64,000 nucleotides of DNA from Allium sativum (taxonomy: Eukaryota > Streptophyta > Magnoliopsida > Asparagales > Amaryllidaceae). The stretch spans positions 399,754,192 through 399,818,191 of the forward strand of contig CM060921.1 in assembly GCA_030737875.1 (NCBI GenBank), written 5' to 3'. Shown piece by piece: positions 36,804-50,366 of the stretch (positions within the stretch are counted from its first letter, which is position 1; each line of letters begins with the position of its first letter). The notes under the pieces are model-generated. The model worked only from the letters and a program-made list of their open reading frames with translations, did not search any database and had not been told where the DNA came from. The translations under genes were made by a program, and so were the position numbers.

Positions 36804-37491
36804 AGCGTAAATTCACTCAAATTCTTCTAAAATTCGAGTTGGAATCAGTTAAATTGGAGTTAACCTGAATAATTGACTTACCTATTAATCTGATTTTAAG
36901 GTTCAAATGAGTTCTAGAAATTTGGGAATTAGGGTTTTTCGTTGAGCTGATGGAGCAAAATATGAGGCCGAATGAAAGGAGGAAGAGGAAATTTACATAT
37001 ATATATATATATATATATATGAAAATAGGGGCTCTTTGTATTTCTTGTGGGCACCCCAGCACTGAAGACCGATCCACTCTGCATAAAAGGCCAAGCCCAT
37101 AAATGTTCTCAAAGCCCGCTAATGCGGAGAAATTGGAAACATGACCTGGTCGGATAAACTCAATCCAATCCGAAGCACACCCGATGATTCCAGCTCAGCG
37201 TAGAAATGAATTCAAGGAAAAGAAAACAATTTGTGAAGGTGCATTATATGAGCATACCTGAAAAAGCTACTAAGACTTCAAGCAAATTTCTCGGAGTTAT
37301 TTTGAATTACAGAAGTGATCTGTGCATTATCTCGTGTATATATAGACAACAAGAGATGTGACTTTACGAAGTGACACAACCTTACGAGCAAATGGAAGCG
37401 ACTACTCAATAATCCAAATTTAGAAACCAATGGATAAGTAATGTCGAAGCACCCTCTATCTTCAATAGAAGCGTCCTTCGAGGGGGCAAAA
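36804..37491 (+). other. Tat 3' internal region, non-coding, with PPT
   Basis: No recognisable protein remains. It holds a TA microsatellite (36996-37020). Sequence after about 37060 may be 3' UTR. It ends with the purine-rich CGAGGGGGCAAAA (37479-37491) next to the 3' LTR, the plus-strand primer site. Confidence 0.6.
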
Positions 37492-38207
37492 TGTTTGCCT
37501 ACTTTGTGAACTAGGCTACACAAAGATGGAAGATCAGTTAGTGAAGAACATTCCCTCAAAGATCGGAATGGATCGAAATTTCTTGACCAAGGCAGAACAA
37601 TGCAGAACAGAGAAGGAAGAATTGCAGGCTGAACTGGATCGGTCTGGAGTAGCTCGACCCGCTCCCTCAATCTTTAGCACATCCGATCCAGAATCAAATC
37701 TGCAGTAGTTATAACCCATGTTCCCTGAATACTCGGACTAGTTACTCACCAGTTCTCCCCGTGTTCACCCACTAACTCAATGCGTTGTCACCATTAGAGG
37801 AAATCCGAACCCAACACCTGTGGGATGGGCGCCACATGGACCCGAACCGAAGCCATTCCAGAGGCTTTTTCACCTATAAATAGACCATCAAGGGCCATTT
37901 GAAGGGATCTTTTGGCATTTTTAGAACTTAAACTCTCTTGTAGATCGATTTTCATCATTATATTCAGATTACAATCATCTTTTAAAGTAGATTTCAGAAG
38001 AGATTGAGTGAATCCATGCATTGTATGAGTGAAATTAAGTGAGAATTACTATTGTATTTGCATTCAAATCATCAATCCAAAGAGTAGAAATTGGACGTAG
38101 GCTCTTTAAAGCCGAGCCACTATAAATTGTGTGTTTTCTTTCCTTTTATTTCATTTCTTTTGAAATCATTGTTAGATTGGGTGTTAGAGCCATTTTTGGA
38201 TCTAACA
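37492..38207 (+). repeat. Tat element 3' LTR
   Basis: TGTTTGCCTACTTTGTGAAC to TGGATCTAACA, 716 bp, matching the 5' LTR with scattered substitutions and small indels. The flanking CCGTC is the right target duplication copy. Confidence 0.9.
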
Positions 38208-38406
38208 CCGTCCTAGATCCTGAGATTTCTCTCACATCTCCACTTAATTTGTGAGTGGAATCTAGTTTTGCATAAAGGCATATTCATATTATTATCAGCT
38301 TGCTATATGAATTGTCATGCCTATGAAGATTTGGTTATGCGATAATATAACATGAAAAATCCCCAAATATTCTACTTTGTAATCATTGTCATATTGAATT
38401 GGTTTT
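38208..38406. other. Flank between Tat element and LINE derivative
   Basis: No gene seen. It probably continues the LTR-like fragment Z, broken by the Tat insertion at 22670. With the LINE derivative removed it joins 40790-41094. Confidence 0.4.
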
Positions 38407-40789
38407 GTGGAATTGTGGTTTTTTTGGAAAGGCTGACTGGTTTTTATAGTTTTCCATAACACTCTTTTATTAAAGAAAAAAATGGTACAAGAGATACATG
38501 TGATATATAGAAGATATATCAGCTAAAGGCTTCCACGCGGGGAAGACAATGACATCGGTTATAATATCACTAACAATTGAGACTATCACTTTGACATTTT
38601 CAATAAATATGAAATTACTTTTGCCTAGTAGTTATACTACCTAATGTGGCAAATAACCGTTTTCCTGGAGATTCATAGCATCTCTTTCTTCCTACTCCAA
38701 GTAATCAGTGTTTTTGAACCTGCTTTTTCATTTGAACTTGTAGGCACAGGATCAATATCGATGCTTGGTGGCCGCTCCTTATAAGTAGGAGGAGCAGTTA
38801 GATCTGCATATGGGTTCTTACTTTTGGTTGTCGGAGTTGTTTGCGCTTTGTTGTTGGCTAAAACCAGCAGTTGCATCACTAGATCGGCAACGCCATCAAG
38901 TATGGCTTTGTCCATCTGGTCAAGTGAATTCCTTGGTTTGAAATCTTCAAATCCTTCATTGTCCTCTTTGTTGTGCAATATTATATAGTGTTTACTTCTT
39001 TTTTATCCATCTCAGCCTGGAGCTTTTCTTCTACTTGTTGCATGTTACCAGCGATCATTTTAATCAGTGCCTCAATCTCAGTGTCTTTTTCTTTGCATTG
39101 ATCTTCCAACACTTACAATTGCTGAACTTGTATTACTGGAAGATCCTTTAATTCTCTGTTTGATGGAAATGTTACATTCACCATTTCATTTACCTGTGCA
39201 ATTTCAGTTTGTTGGACGACCTGTCCAATTTTGTTACTACTGTTTTCTCCCACTGCTTTGACATGATTTTTAACAACAACACCTATGTGCACTCTTTCGC
39301 ATGCATTTAGGACATTAAAACTCTATAGATTTTGTGCCTATATGTCCGTCAACATATTGTCTCTTATCAGTTTTTTCATGGACATTATCATTGTTTTGCC
39401 GTATAAACTCATCCCTTGTTTCCACTTCTAGCTGGCTTATATTTCCTTCCTCTAGTCCATTGCCAATCCGCATACCATTATTGCCATTCTCCTTTTCAGC
39501 TTCTTTCTCACGCATTTGTCCATTATCAGAAATACTCGTTGCAATTGGAATGCCAAATAAAATAGTGATAGGACCTATGCTGGCATCATGCAAGTCTATG
39601 GGTGGGAGAGTAAAATTGAAAAAAATCCACTTCAATATCTTTAAGGCCATCTATAAAAGTTTCTGCAATAGTGACTTTCTCTACCGACTTAATACGATTT
39701 TCTTCCTGGTTCAAAGTGTGCACTTTTTCCATGCTTGCTTCCTCTTGAAAACATTGAATTTTTCCCATCTCCTATCTTGTACCCTCACTTTATACCTCTG
39801 CAATTTTATAGGATCCTCAGGAGTAACACCAGTTGTACTTTTATGAGCATCCTTATCCTGCTTCAATGGCGCTAAATTACAGTAATCAATGATGTGACCA
39901 AGGACTTTACATTTTGAACAGATCACGGGTTTCCAAGGATATTCCACTTTCACTTCATATTATGTTTCATCTGGAAGTAGAACCGTAAACTCATCTGGTA
40001 ATACCTGGTTAGGATTCACCTCAACCACACATTTAGCATATTCAAGCCTCTCTAACTTTTCTGTGTTCTCGTCCATGTACAAAAACTTCCCAACCATTGT
40101 TGCTAGCCAACAGATTCCAATTTGCATCCAAGCAAGAAAAGGAATATCATACAGTTTTAACCAAACATGCACAGACCTAATTCGAGCATTGTTATTTCTA
40201 ATACTGGTGTCCCATTCCTTAACAATGAAAACTTTATTTCGAATTATGACAGGGTCCGATTCTAGGACCTTAGCATGATCTTCATCTAAAGCAAAATGAA
40301 AGAAGAATAATGACCCATTTGATTTTACCTTCACAGCTCCCTTCGGTTTCCAATGCTTGTTTATTTGGTAGGACACAGCGGAGAATGGTAGATCTTCATC
40401 CAAGAAAATGCCCACTAGATATCTGCTTCAAACCACTAATCCAACTGATAGAATTTCCTTCATTGGCACCAGTCTATAACCTGAGAACTGAAGCTTGATG
40501 GGCGGAGGCACAAATTTGCCTAAGTTTCTTAGTTTCATTGCAAAAAGGTCCGTCCATTTCTTGTTCACGAGAGGCGCCAGTGGGGAAGCGGAGGAGGGAG
40601 GAAGTTGATTGGTAGGGCGAGGGTCGAGGGAAGGAGGAATTGGGATCGTAGGTTGGTTCGATCGGAGGAAGCATCTTCGATGCGGTGGACTTCGAAGAGG
40701 CGACTTGAGGATTTAGGGATCTGTGAGTGTCAGCCATTTTTGTGAAGGAAATCTTTATGAGTGAAATCTTAAGTGGAATTGTGGTTTTT
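38407..40789 (-). mobile_element. LINE derivative with ORF1 but no ORF2, with 17-bp TSD
   Basis: GTGGAATTGTGGTTTTT occurs at 38407-38423 and 40773-40789 and flanks a 2.35-kb insert. On the minus strand the insert has a short 5' leader, an ORF1-like gene starting at 40737, about 250 bases of 3' sequence and a short A-tail (Ts at 38419-38425). A long target duplication plus an A-tail are the marks of LINE-type retrotransposition. A normal LINE would have a roughly 4-kb ORF2 after ORF1, and none is present. Confidence 0.75.
38673..40737 (-). pseudogene. LINE ORF1-like (DUF4283 and zinc knuckle), broken
   Basis: The start is MADTHRSLNPQVASSKSTAS (40737). A frameshift near 40450 leads to a DUF4283 domain (40415-39960: RIRSVHVWLKLYDIPFLAW, ICWLATMVGKFLYMDE). 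After an in-frame TAA (39958-39960) the same frame continues with WKPVICSKCKVLGHIIDYC, a CCHC knuckle. Later frames (39650-39315, 38978-38673) form the Pro/Ser-rich C-terminal part. Such proteins are the RNA-binding ORF1 of plant L1-type LINEs. Confidence 0.78.
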
Positions 40790-41094
40790 ATATTGGATTA
40801 AAGGTAAAAATGAGTATTATATTATTATTTATATTTTATGCAATTCACCGTTATTATCATTTGATTTGGTCTAAAAAGGTTTGGATTTGAACTTGTTTCA
40901 TAGTTGAATTGGGTTCGGATCCTAGTTTGGGTGTAAACGCATTCATAAATTGGGATGAGTCAAATGTAAACATTTTTGGGTTCATAACACCACAAAAAGG
41001 GTGAAGTGGGTGAAATATAGATTATAAACATACATTTGTGAAATACTCTACTTTTAATTTAATATTGAAACCTTTTCTATATACCTAGGATACA
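40790..41094. other. Unassigned AT-rich flank
   Basis: No gene is visible. The part 41012-41090 resembles 22154-22236. It is the right continuation of 38208-38406 once the LINE derivative is removed. Confidence 0.4.
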
Positions 41095-41376
41095 AGTTGT
41101 AGTTTTTACGTATGTGTATGTTTTCCCTTACTGTTATTCGCTATATGTTCATTATGCCATCATGTTATGTTGTAGCGGTAAAATATGGAACGACCTAAAA
41201 TCATATGCCTTAATTTGAATAATTGACAATTGTCATCCCAATTAGAACGTTTCCCAATTTATACGAATGTTACGTTAATTAGGCGCTATAGTTATATTAT
41301 TTATTTAAACGTAATTAATGTTATATTGGTGTAATAAATGCGATTAGGTTAGAGTTTGAATTTGAAATGTCCCCTT

Positions 41377-41409
<33 letters not shown>

Positions 41410-42859
41410 TCGTTTGCTTATGTGTGCGTATATATATAGAACGGCTTATATTTACATTTATATATGACCAATGACACAAGATTAGTTTCCATTTACGGTA
41501 GAAGCCTGCCTGGAACCGACCGGCATATCCAGCAAACACAAGTAGGCCCAACTAATGTGAGATGTCTAGGTGCTATGGGACATTCATAAACTTAGTACAC
41601 TAGACACGAGGTTAAACTGACTTATAGTTGAAGCCTACGCGGAACCGACTGGCATATCCAACATCTACAAGTATATTGGTTAATGTAAGAGGTCTAGTGT
41701 GTGTATATAATTATATAACTACATATATATAAGTTAATATGTGAAAACAAATAGGCTTACTACGCCTTAAGAAGGCCTTAAGTGGCTGACTCACCTCTTT
41801 AGCTAATTCAAGTCTTAAGCGGTTTGGACTAGGATCCTCCGAAGGTTTATTCCTTGGAGAGGAACCCAAGTCATGGGACCCACCCTAATTAGTATTAAAG
41901 TAAGTCTTTGGGTCCTCCTTCTTTAAAAGTGGTTAGGAATAAAACGGTTAACAGGGTAGGGTAGTTCATGGGGTTGTCCACTTCCTCTAGAAGAATGTAA
42001 GGGTTCAACTAAGGACAGATTGGAAATTGAAGGATATGTGGCTATTGCATGCTCACCAACTGTCTAAGAGAAGTCTTACATGACATAGGTGTCCTACCGG
42101 TTAATATAAGTAGGTAGTAACGTTCGCAATACTACTTCTCATGAGAGAATAGACTTAAGAACGCTAACGTACTAGGACGGAGTTCTTAAAGGGCTAAGGG
42201 TGCGCCTCAGGGTAATAAGAGATTGTAAGAATCCACCTTTAATAGGGTCATAAGTGACCGAGAATGCCACCTCGTTGGGTCTTCACCCTAAATACACTAA
42301 CGGGCGATTGACTTTGATATCCACCCCATTGGTTAGGTATTCATGTTTGTGTGAAATCTTGAGTGCTGCGTAGACATACCTTAACATATGTAACCTGTTA
42401 AAATATAGGGAATAGACATTAAGTGAAACTATATTTCAGTGACACAGAACTTTATGTTCTGACACCCTCTCCTTAACATCCTACAGGTCAGTAGGCGGGG
42501 TAAAGCCATGGATGTAGTCATGATTAAAGCCGAGGAAGAAGATGAAGTTATTAAGATATTATTAGTTGTTATTGCTTTTCTTCTTTAGGAATCTTATGAG
42601 ATTGGACTATTTGATGTACCTATTGAATAAATGAAACTGTGATTATGTATTTCTGTGATTTTGAAATAAATGGTACATCTTATTTTTGGTATTATATTTT
42701 CTCTTTTCGCTGTGTGAGATTCCCATTCGAAGTATATGTTATTGTTATATGAGCAAATTGTAATCCTTACTGGAACCAAAAACCCACTTAGAATGGCTCT
42801 AATTTTCGATGGGCCTTTTCTAGGTCGAAATTTAGGCCTATTCCAGACGGGTTGTTACA
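41095..42859 (-). repeat. LTR-like copy A
   Basis: About 1.76 kb, matching copy B (42865-43780 joined to 50455-51265). On the minus strand it begins TGTAACAACCCG (42859), so I read it as a minus-strand LTR, probably ending near 41098. It contains a subrepeat of about 130 bases around GGAACCGACYGGCATATCCA (41514 and 41643). No primer site or polypurine tract lies next to it, so it could be an LTR or another repeat. Confidence 0.6.
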
Positions 42860-43780
42860 TTGCCAGTTGAAATTCTATGTATGTATGTTTTTCCATCGAC
42901 TGCTATTTGTTATTTTGTCGTTATGCTATCATGCCTTTGTTGTAGCAGTAAAAGCATGGAAAATCTAACTTGTATACCTTGAATTGGACAAACTGGAAAT
43001 TGCCACCTCGTTAGAATGTTTCACCATTTAGACGAATATTTATGTTATTTAGACGATATAATTATTTTACTTATATATACGTAATCAACATAATTAACGC
43101 TGTATTAGCGTAATAAATGTGGTTAGTTTAGAATTAGAATTTGAAATGTCCCCATAAAATATATAATTGTATGCTTGTGTTTGCGAATATAGAATGGCTT
43201 TAAATATATATAGTGACACATAGACACGAGGTTAGTTGCCATTTGTGGTAGAGGTCTACTCGGAACCGACCGGCAAATCCATCAGGTACAAGTATGACCA
43301 ACTAATGTCAGATGCCTAGGTGCTATGGGCCATTCAAAAACTTAGTACACTAGACACGAGGTTAAACCAACTTGTAGTAGAAGCTTGCCCGGAACCGACT
43401 GACATATCCAGCATCTACAAGTATACAGTTTAATGTGGGAGGTCTAGTGTGTATATATATAACTATATATATAAGTCTATTGTGTGAAAATAGGCAGGTT
43501 TACTACGCCTTGAGAAGGTCTTAAGTGGCTGACTCACGTTTTATCTAGTTTGGTCTTAAGTGTTTAGGACTAGGATTCCTCTAAAGCTTTATTCCTTGGA
43601 GAGGAACCAAAGCCATGGGACCCACCCTTATTAGATTTGAAGTATGTCTTTGGTTCCTCCTCCACTAAAAGTGGTTAGGGTATAAAACGATAACGGAGTA
43701 GGGTAGTTCACGGGGATGTCCACTTCCTCTAGAAGCTTGTAAGGGCTCAACTAGGGACAAAAAAGATATGTGGTCATTGC

Positions 43781-45211
43781 TGTTAGGGATTGCAGAATGG
43801 ATTGTTATGAAAAAACAAACACTAAATGGGGAGTGAATATTGTTTTTTGAGAATCTAAACAAAATTTAAAACTTATGTGGATTACTATATGAATCAAACA
43901 CCACAGAAACAAAATAAAACACAAACAAAAATATAAACAAAAATAAAGTGCAGAAAAGGAAAGAACACAATGGATTTTATACTGGTTTGGATTTCCTATG
44001 TCCAGTCCTGCACGACTCTGATTTTGCAGAGTTTTATTACTATATCAATAGTCAGTTACAACCGTCCTTGATTTCGCGTCTATAAGGGATAACACCGATT
44101 ACCCGTCCTTGATTTCACGGCTACAAGGGATACCACCGATTCCAACCTCCTTGATTTCACGGCTACAAGGGATACCACTAATTACCCGTCCTTGATTTCA
44201 CAGCTACAAGGGATACCACTGATTTCTTACACAACCCAAACAATTACAAACAACCCTATAACTCTTCAATGGCACTTGATTCAGAGACTAATGAGTAGAG
44301 AGTGTAGAGAAAAGAAGTTTAATGAAAACAGAATTGAATTCGGGAGTACAGGTGTAGAAATCATAAAAATGATAAAGAATAATGGTGTAATGAAAGGTAA
44401 TAAAGATGGAGAAGAAGAAGTTATAAAAAATTCAAAATCAGCCCCTATTTATAACTTTGAAAGGTTGCAACATTTCTGAACCGTCACAATTAGTGAAAAG
44501 AAACTTCCTTTCAATTTTGAAAAAATGAAAGTTATACTTCGACATGTATATATATATATATATCTTTGTGTATGTTAACATATACATGTACAAAATTGAA
44601 AATTGAATATTTCTCAAGTTTTTTTATGTATTTATAATTCTGGAAATTCTTGAATTAAAATATAGTGTTATAAATAAATATTATAAAGTAAAAAAATAGC
44701 ATGAAAACATAAATATAAACTATATAAACATATTTATAAAATTATAGAGTTTAAAACTATATAAATATAAAGTATATAAAACATAAATATATAAAAGTTA
44801 TAAAGTATAAACTTATAAAACTTAAGTTAAAAATCAAATTAAAATAGAAAGTAAAATAGAGAAGAAAGGGATTGAAGATAGAATTTGAAAACAGAACTTA
44901 AAAACAGAATTTGAAATTATTTTGAATTTGAACCTAGAGTGTTATTCAGGGTCTTACATAATCTAGACTCTATAACTATATTTATATTGAACTCTTGAAA
45001 TCCTGAATACTCATAAGCCTTGAAACATCTCTGAATTTTGAATCCCTAACATCTTTAAACTGTACAGTCTTCAGTAATAATTCTTGTATATATATCCTGC
45101 GTATGTATATGCGTATATGTATATATATTCTAGACAAAGGTGTTAGTTTATATTTTATAATCAATGATAATTGAAATAAGGTTTTTGTCATCAAAACTCC
45201 ATTCTCCAACA
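43781..45211 (-). repeat. Copia-type 3' LTR
   Basis: 1431 bp, TGTTAGGGATTG to ATTCTCCAACA on the plus strand. It contains four or five copies of a unit of about 40 bases around CCTTGATTTCACGGCTACAA (44060-44220) and a TATA-like CTATTTATAA (about 44447) that reads as TATAAATAG on the minus strand. Confidence 0.87.
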
Positions 45212-48200
45212 ATCTCCCCCTTTTTGATGATGATAACCTTAGTTTATAAAATATCATACCTATATATACCTTGTTGATGATGATCCTTCAAATACTCCCC
45301 CTATCTATATGAATCTTATATTTTATAATTTCTCCCCCATTGTCATTATCAAAAAGAAATTCTAAACATGCTCCCCCTAAATCCTATATCTATATATACT
45401 TACCCTATAATATTTGATTCTATTCTAAAGTACTAGTATGAATAACTCCCCCTAACTTATGCTATAAATGTTTATAACTATCCCTTATATCTTCTTCAAA
45501 ATCTATGATTCTAAACTTAAAATGTTATAACTCCCCCTAAAATTATGATATGCTAGTCTAATAAACTAAATAAAAGGATACTAGACTAAGCAAACAACTC
45601 AATATTTATAATCAATTCAAACAAGTAAATCAATCCAAACAAGCATACAAACAACCAATTCAAAAAAGCGAGCATTTCAAACAATCAAATTAAACAATTA
45701 ATTCAACCAAAGTATTCTAGAACCTTCAACTAATCCTTAGAAACTCTAAAACTACCCCTGAATTTAATACAAGACTAAACCTATCCTAAAATATAATTCC
45801 CTTTAAACTTATAATAAGACTTTAATCTAGACTAAGAAATAACTCTGATAAGATACCCTTAAAATCATGATATAAGTTAAGTAAAGTAATTTAATCCAAA
45901 CAATCAATCAATTTAAGTTTTGTTGTCACAAAACATTAAACATTTCCTGTAACTTCTTTTTATTGTAAAACCTATAAAGCTCCTATAAACTACAAATGCA
46001 TGTATATTTCTAACAAACCCATCAAGCAATAATGAAATTTAATCATTTTAAGTAAGTCAATCAAGTTATTTAAAACAAACAAATCAAACAAACCAAATAA
46101 GTCAATCAATTCAACCAAGCCAAACAAATCAATCGAGTTAATAAAGACAAAGTAAACATTTTATGTATTTGATTAATAATCCTAAATTTCTAATTAGATA
46201 AAAACTTTTCATACTATATACTTGTTATGCGTGGAGGTAAAGATAATATGTAATTAAATGTCTTGGTTATGATGCATTATGTCATATGCAAATCTATATG
46301 AACTGATATGTTGAATGAAATGCAACCTGTGATGTGAATGATTTTAATTTGAGATGTACTGTAATTTATAATAATGATGTATGATATGAAATAAGATGTG
46401 TAATGATAGTATGCAGAATGATTTGGCAGTTTTATCTATTTAGATGAAATATATACAAAGTACTATCTAATTATTATGCATATACATATATATTATAAAT
46501 TATTTTAATTAAACAAAAGTAATATTAATTTCTAGACTTAGGTTAATGATACTTATGAAAGATATTTAAAGGATAGTAAAAATGAAAGTTTTACGGTGTT
46601 CATAATACATGATAAAATATTTAAAATAATTCTATAAGAAATGTGGAGTTAAATAATCTTAGTAGGGTGCTTCTTTAATATAGTAAAAATTGAAGATCTT
46701 TGTACAGAGAATATAGAGTTGTATCATACAAAGTAAATACATAGTAATATTATATATATAAACTATTTTTTAAAAAGGATTTAAAATTTAATTTTTTATG
46801 AAATATAAATCAATCTTTTGATTCAAATCAATTTTAAAATTAAACTTTTAGAAATCAAAATTAATTTGCTAAGGAACCATTTATATGGTAAAACTTTAAA
46901 AAGAATTCTATAGTTATAACAAAATTATGAAATCTAGATATAAATTAAAAATTAAAACTTCTTATATTTAAATTACATATTTAAGACATAAATCATATAT
47001 ATATATTATTTCTATACTAAATAAATAGATAAAATATTCAAGTTTTTGTAAATCTTAATAAGAAATTAAAATAAGTATTTAAGCTACAAATAGTATTTGT
47101 GGTGATGTAACCCAAAAATTGTTATGAAATCATATGAATAATATATAAGTTAAACTATGTATGTTTAGACTATATATATATATAAAAGATAAATTTATAT
47201 TTTATAATTATATCAAATGTTTGAAAACATGCCTATATAATTTTATTAATCTACATATATTTTAAAACAAGATATAAGAAAAGAAGTATACAAACAAAGT
47301 TAACAATTAGAGTTTTAACTAACATTTTCTTATTGAAAATGAAGAAGAGAAGTTTGAAAGAATAAACCATTGAAATTCAAATTTTGAATTTTATTTTACA
47401 TGCCTTTATGTCAACATACATGCATAAATTTCAAAGTATGTATGGTTTTATGACTTTGGTTATAAATTATCGATTTATATTTCAGGTTTAACTATTTTTT
47501 GAAATAATAGTAGTCCTAACAAACATCTAAACTTTATTTTAATACTATATTTACTATTTTATTAGTATATTGAATTTCAAAATTCAAATTTTAAATTTGA
47601 ATTTTAAATTTCAAGTTTGAATTTTAAAGTTTCAAATTTAAAACAAAGCAAAGCAAACAAAACATCCATCTAACCAAAACTTTAAAAAATTAATTCAAGC
47701 GTACCCCTTTTTGCAATCTTCCTTTTTGTTGTCCTTCCATTGCTATGAACCATATGTTTACATCTTCTAGAATTTGACGATGAGATTTGCTTTATTGCGA
47801 CGGGCTCTTTTTTCTGATCAGGATAGTATACTCATTTGTTGAATTTGGATACTGTATGAGAAAGATATTGAAGATTTAATAGTTCAACCAACTTGGCGCC
47901 AAAATTTTGAATTTGAATTTTGAACTTGAGTGAAAAGATGCTTCACTACTACATAAAGGCCCAAAATTCATGTTCCTTCATTACCATTTCTCTTCTTCCT
48001 CTTCTCGTTTTTCTATTTTCAATCAATCTTGCAAGAGCCATAACTTTTTCATTTCTTCACGGAATCAGACGAAATCAGCGGCAAATTGAAGAGAAATCCA
48101 AGCAAAACGATCAAGTAACAGTTTGGAGATGAATTTGGATGGTATTAGTGTGCAGAAAGTCGAAACAGTAAAAGAAAAATAGAAAATCCCATAAGAGTTT

Positions 48201-49066
48201 TTCTGTTTTGGATATTCAACTTCGAATCGCCATATCTCACTCAATTTTTATTGGAATTTGATGATTAACCCATCAAAACGATTGCGAGAACGAGAACTAC
48301 AGTCAGGAGAAATATTTGGGACAGAATAATCTAACCTGTGGATGCAATTTGAAGATCCTTGTCGACAGTTTTGGTTTCCTTCTCTCTTTATTCACCAAAA
48401 CTTCATTTGATCATTACTTGATCAATTCTTGACAGATTTACATGAAACCAGTGGAATTCCGAAGAAAATAAGAGAAGTTCAGTATTGAATCTACTTAGAG
48501 GCAAGAATCAAAAGTTTCTACTAATCTGGTACCCATTTCTTTGTTGATTTACTTGTATATTTCCATTTCTTCCTCTTGATGTCTTTTCACCAATCCGTCA
48601 TTACTCTTCTTTTATTGTCTTTCAGAATTTGAATTCTCAACACCCACGTAAAACACCAGTTTGGAATTTGAATTTCCAACAGCCACCTCACCCATCTTTT
48701 CAGAGTTTGAATATCCAATAGCCATATAACACATCTTTTCTTGTAAAACAATACAACTTTTCAAATTACCAAATAACTTTTCTAATTAATCAAATTACTT
48801 TTCAAAGTAACTAACTACAACTTTAAACAATGATATCATGATGATTTTGTAACATATCCATATATCAAAATTTTCAAGATTTTCAAATTTCAAATTTCAA
48901 AAATAAAATCATAGTAACTGGATTTTCCAATTGAACGCAGACTCATCTAAAACTGATGGAATATATGAATTAAAACTAGAGTTAACAAAATTTTCAAAAT
49001 TTTCCATTTGAAACTTTTCAAAAATTAGATTATAAACTTTTTGGAAGACCTTGCTCTGATATCAAT
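45212..49066 (-). other. Copia-type internal region, non-coding
   Basis: About 3.86 kb with no frame over 75 codons. Near the 3' LTR six CTCCCC(C/T) stretches occur (45213, 45295, 45332, 45371, 45446, 45531), i.e. repeated polypurine-tract-like motifs on the minus strand. The centre (45600-46150) is rich in AATCAATCAAACAAAC-like sequence and the rest is AT-rich. The minus-strand primer site is about 49051-49065. Confidence 0.7.
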
Positions 49067-50333
49067 TGTTAGGTTTTGCGGAGTGGATCGTTAAGGAAAA
49101 ACAAACACTAGAGGGGGTGAACAGTGTTTTTTGAGAATTCAAACAAAATTTAAAACTTATGTGAACTACTATATGAATTAAACACCATAGAAACAATCGA
49201 AGGCACAGAATCAAACACAAACAAAAATAAAGTGCAGAAAAGGAAAGAACACACCGGATTTTATATTGGTTCGGATTGCTCATACATCCATTCCCGCATA
49301 ATGCTGGATTGCACAGAGTTTTATTACTATATCAATAGTCAATTACAACCCTCCTTGATTTCACGGCTACAAGGGATACCACCGATTACCCATCCCTGAT
49401 TTCACGGCTACAAGGGATAACACCGATTCTAACCTCCTTGATTTCATGGCTACAAAGAATACTGCCGATTACCCATCCTTGATTTCACGGCTACAAGGGA
49501 TCCCACCGATTTCTTACACAACCCAAAACAACCCTATAACTCTTTAGTAGCACTTGATTTAGAGAGTAATGAATAGAGAGTGGAGAGAGAAAAAGTTTAA
49601 TGAAAACAGAATTGAATTTCGTAGAGTATAGGTGTAGAAATCATAAAAATGATAAAGAATAATGGTGTAATGAAAGGGAATGAAGATGAAGAAGAAGAAG
49701 TTATAAAAAAAATTAGAAATCAACCCCTATTTATAACATTTGCAACGTTTCTAAACCATCACAAATAGTGAAAAGACACTTCCATTCAATTTTGAAAAAA
49801 TGACAGTTATATGTCGACATGTATATATATGTATGTCGACATATACATGTACAAAATCATAATTTGAAATTTTTTCAAGTGTTTATATATATATATATAA
49901 TTGTGGAAATTTTTGAGTTAAAATATAGTGTTATAAATAAATATTATAAAGTAGTAAATAATATGAAAACATAAATATAAACTTTATAAACATATTTATA
50001 AAATTATAGAGTTTAAAACTATATAAATATAAAGTATATCAAATATAAATATATAAAACCTATAAAGTATAAATTTATAAAACTTAAGTTTAAAATCAAA
50101 TTAAAATAGAGAAGAAAAAGATTGAAGATAGAATTTGAATTTAATTTGAATTTAAACCTGGAGTGCTATTCAAAGTCTTACATAATCCAGACTCTATAAC
50201 TATATTTATCTTGAACTCTTGAAATCTTGAATACTCATGAGTCTTGAAACACCTTTGAATTCTGAATCTCTAACATCTTTAAACTGTATAATCTTCAGTA
50301 ATAATTCATATATATAAATCATGCATATGTGTG

Positions 50334-50366
<33 letters not shown>

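Larger units (their letters stand above)
22671..38207 (+). mobile_element. Tat-lineage Ty3/gypsy retrotransposon, degenerate
   Basis: Two LTRs (22671-23379 and 37492-38207) with flanks CCATC and CCGTC, a 5-bp target duplication with one change. Between them, in order, come gag, a zinc-knuckle-like region, protease, reverse transcriptase, RNase H, a second RNase H-like domain, and integrase. Two RNase H domains in this order are characteristic of the Tat lineage (Ogre/Retand relatives). The element is about 7.9 kb once S1 (26844-34499) is removed. It has many in-frame stops, frameshifts and a changed RT catalytic motif, so it is dead. Confidence 0.88.

Noticed and set aside
37278..37670. 130-residue minus-strand frame across the Tat 3' LTR start
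   Set aside because: Antisense to the PPT and LTR; the matching segment of the 5' LTR has a different, shorter frame.
44060..44220. Regular repeats of about 40 bases that might suggest a CRISPR-like array
   Set aside because: They lie within a plant LTR, repeat in both LTRs, and have no unique spacers.
47920..48132. 70-residue frame with a hydrophobic stretch in the copia-type core
   Set aside because: No family recognised, on the strand opposite to the element, and within AT-rich sequence.
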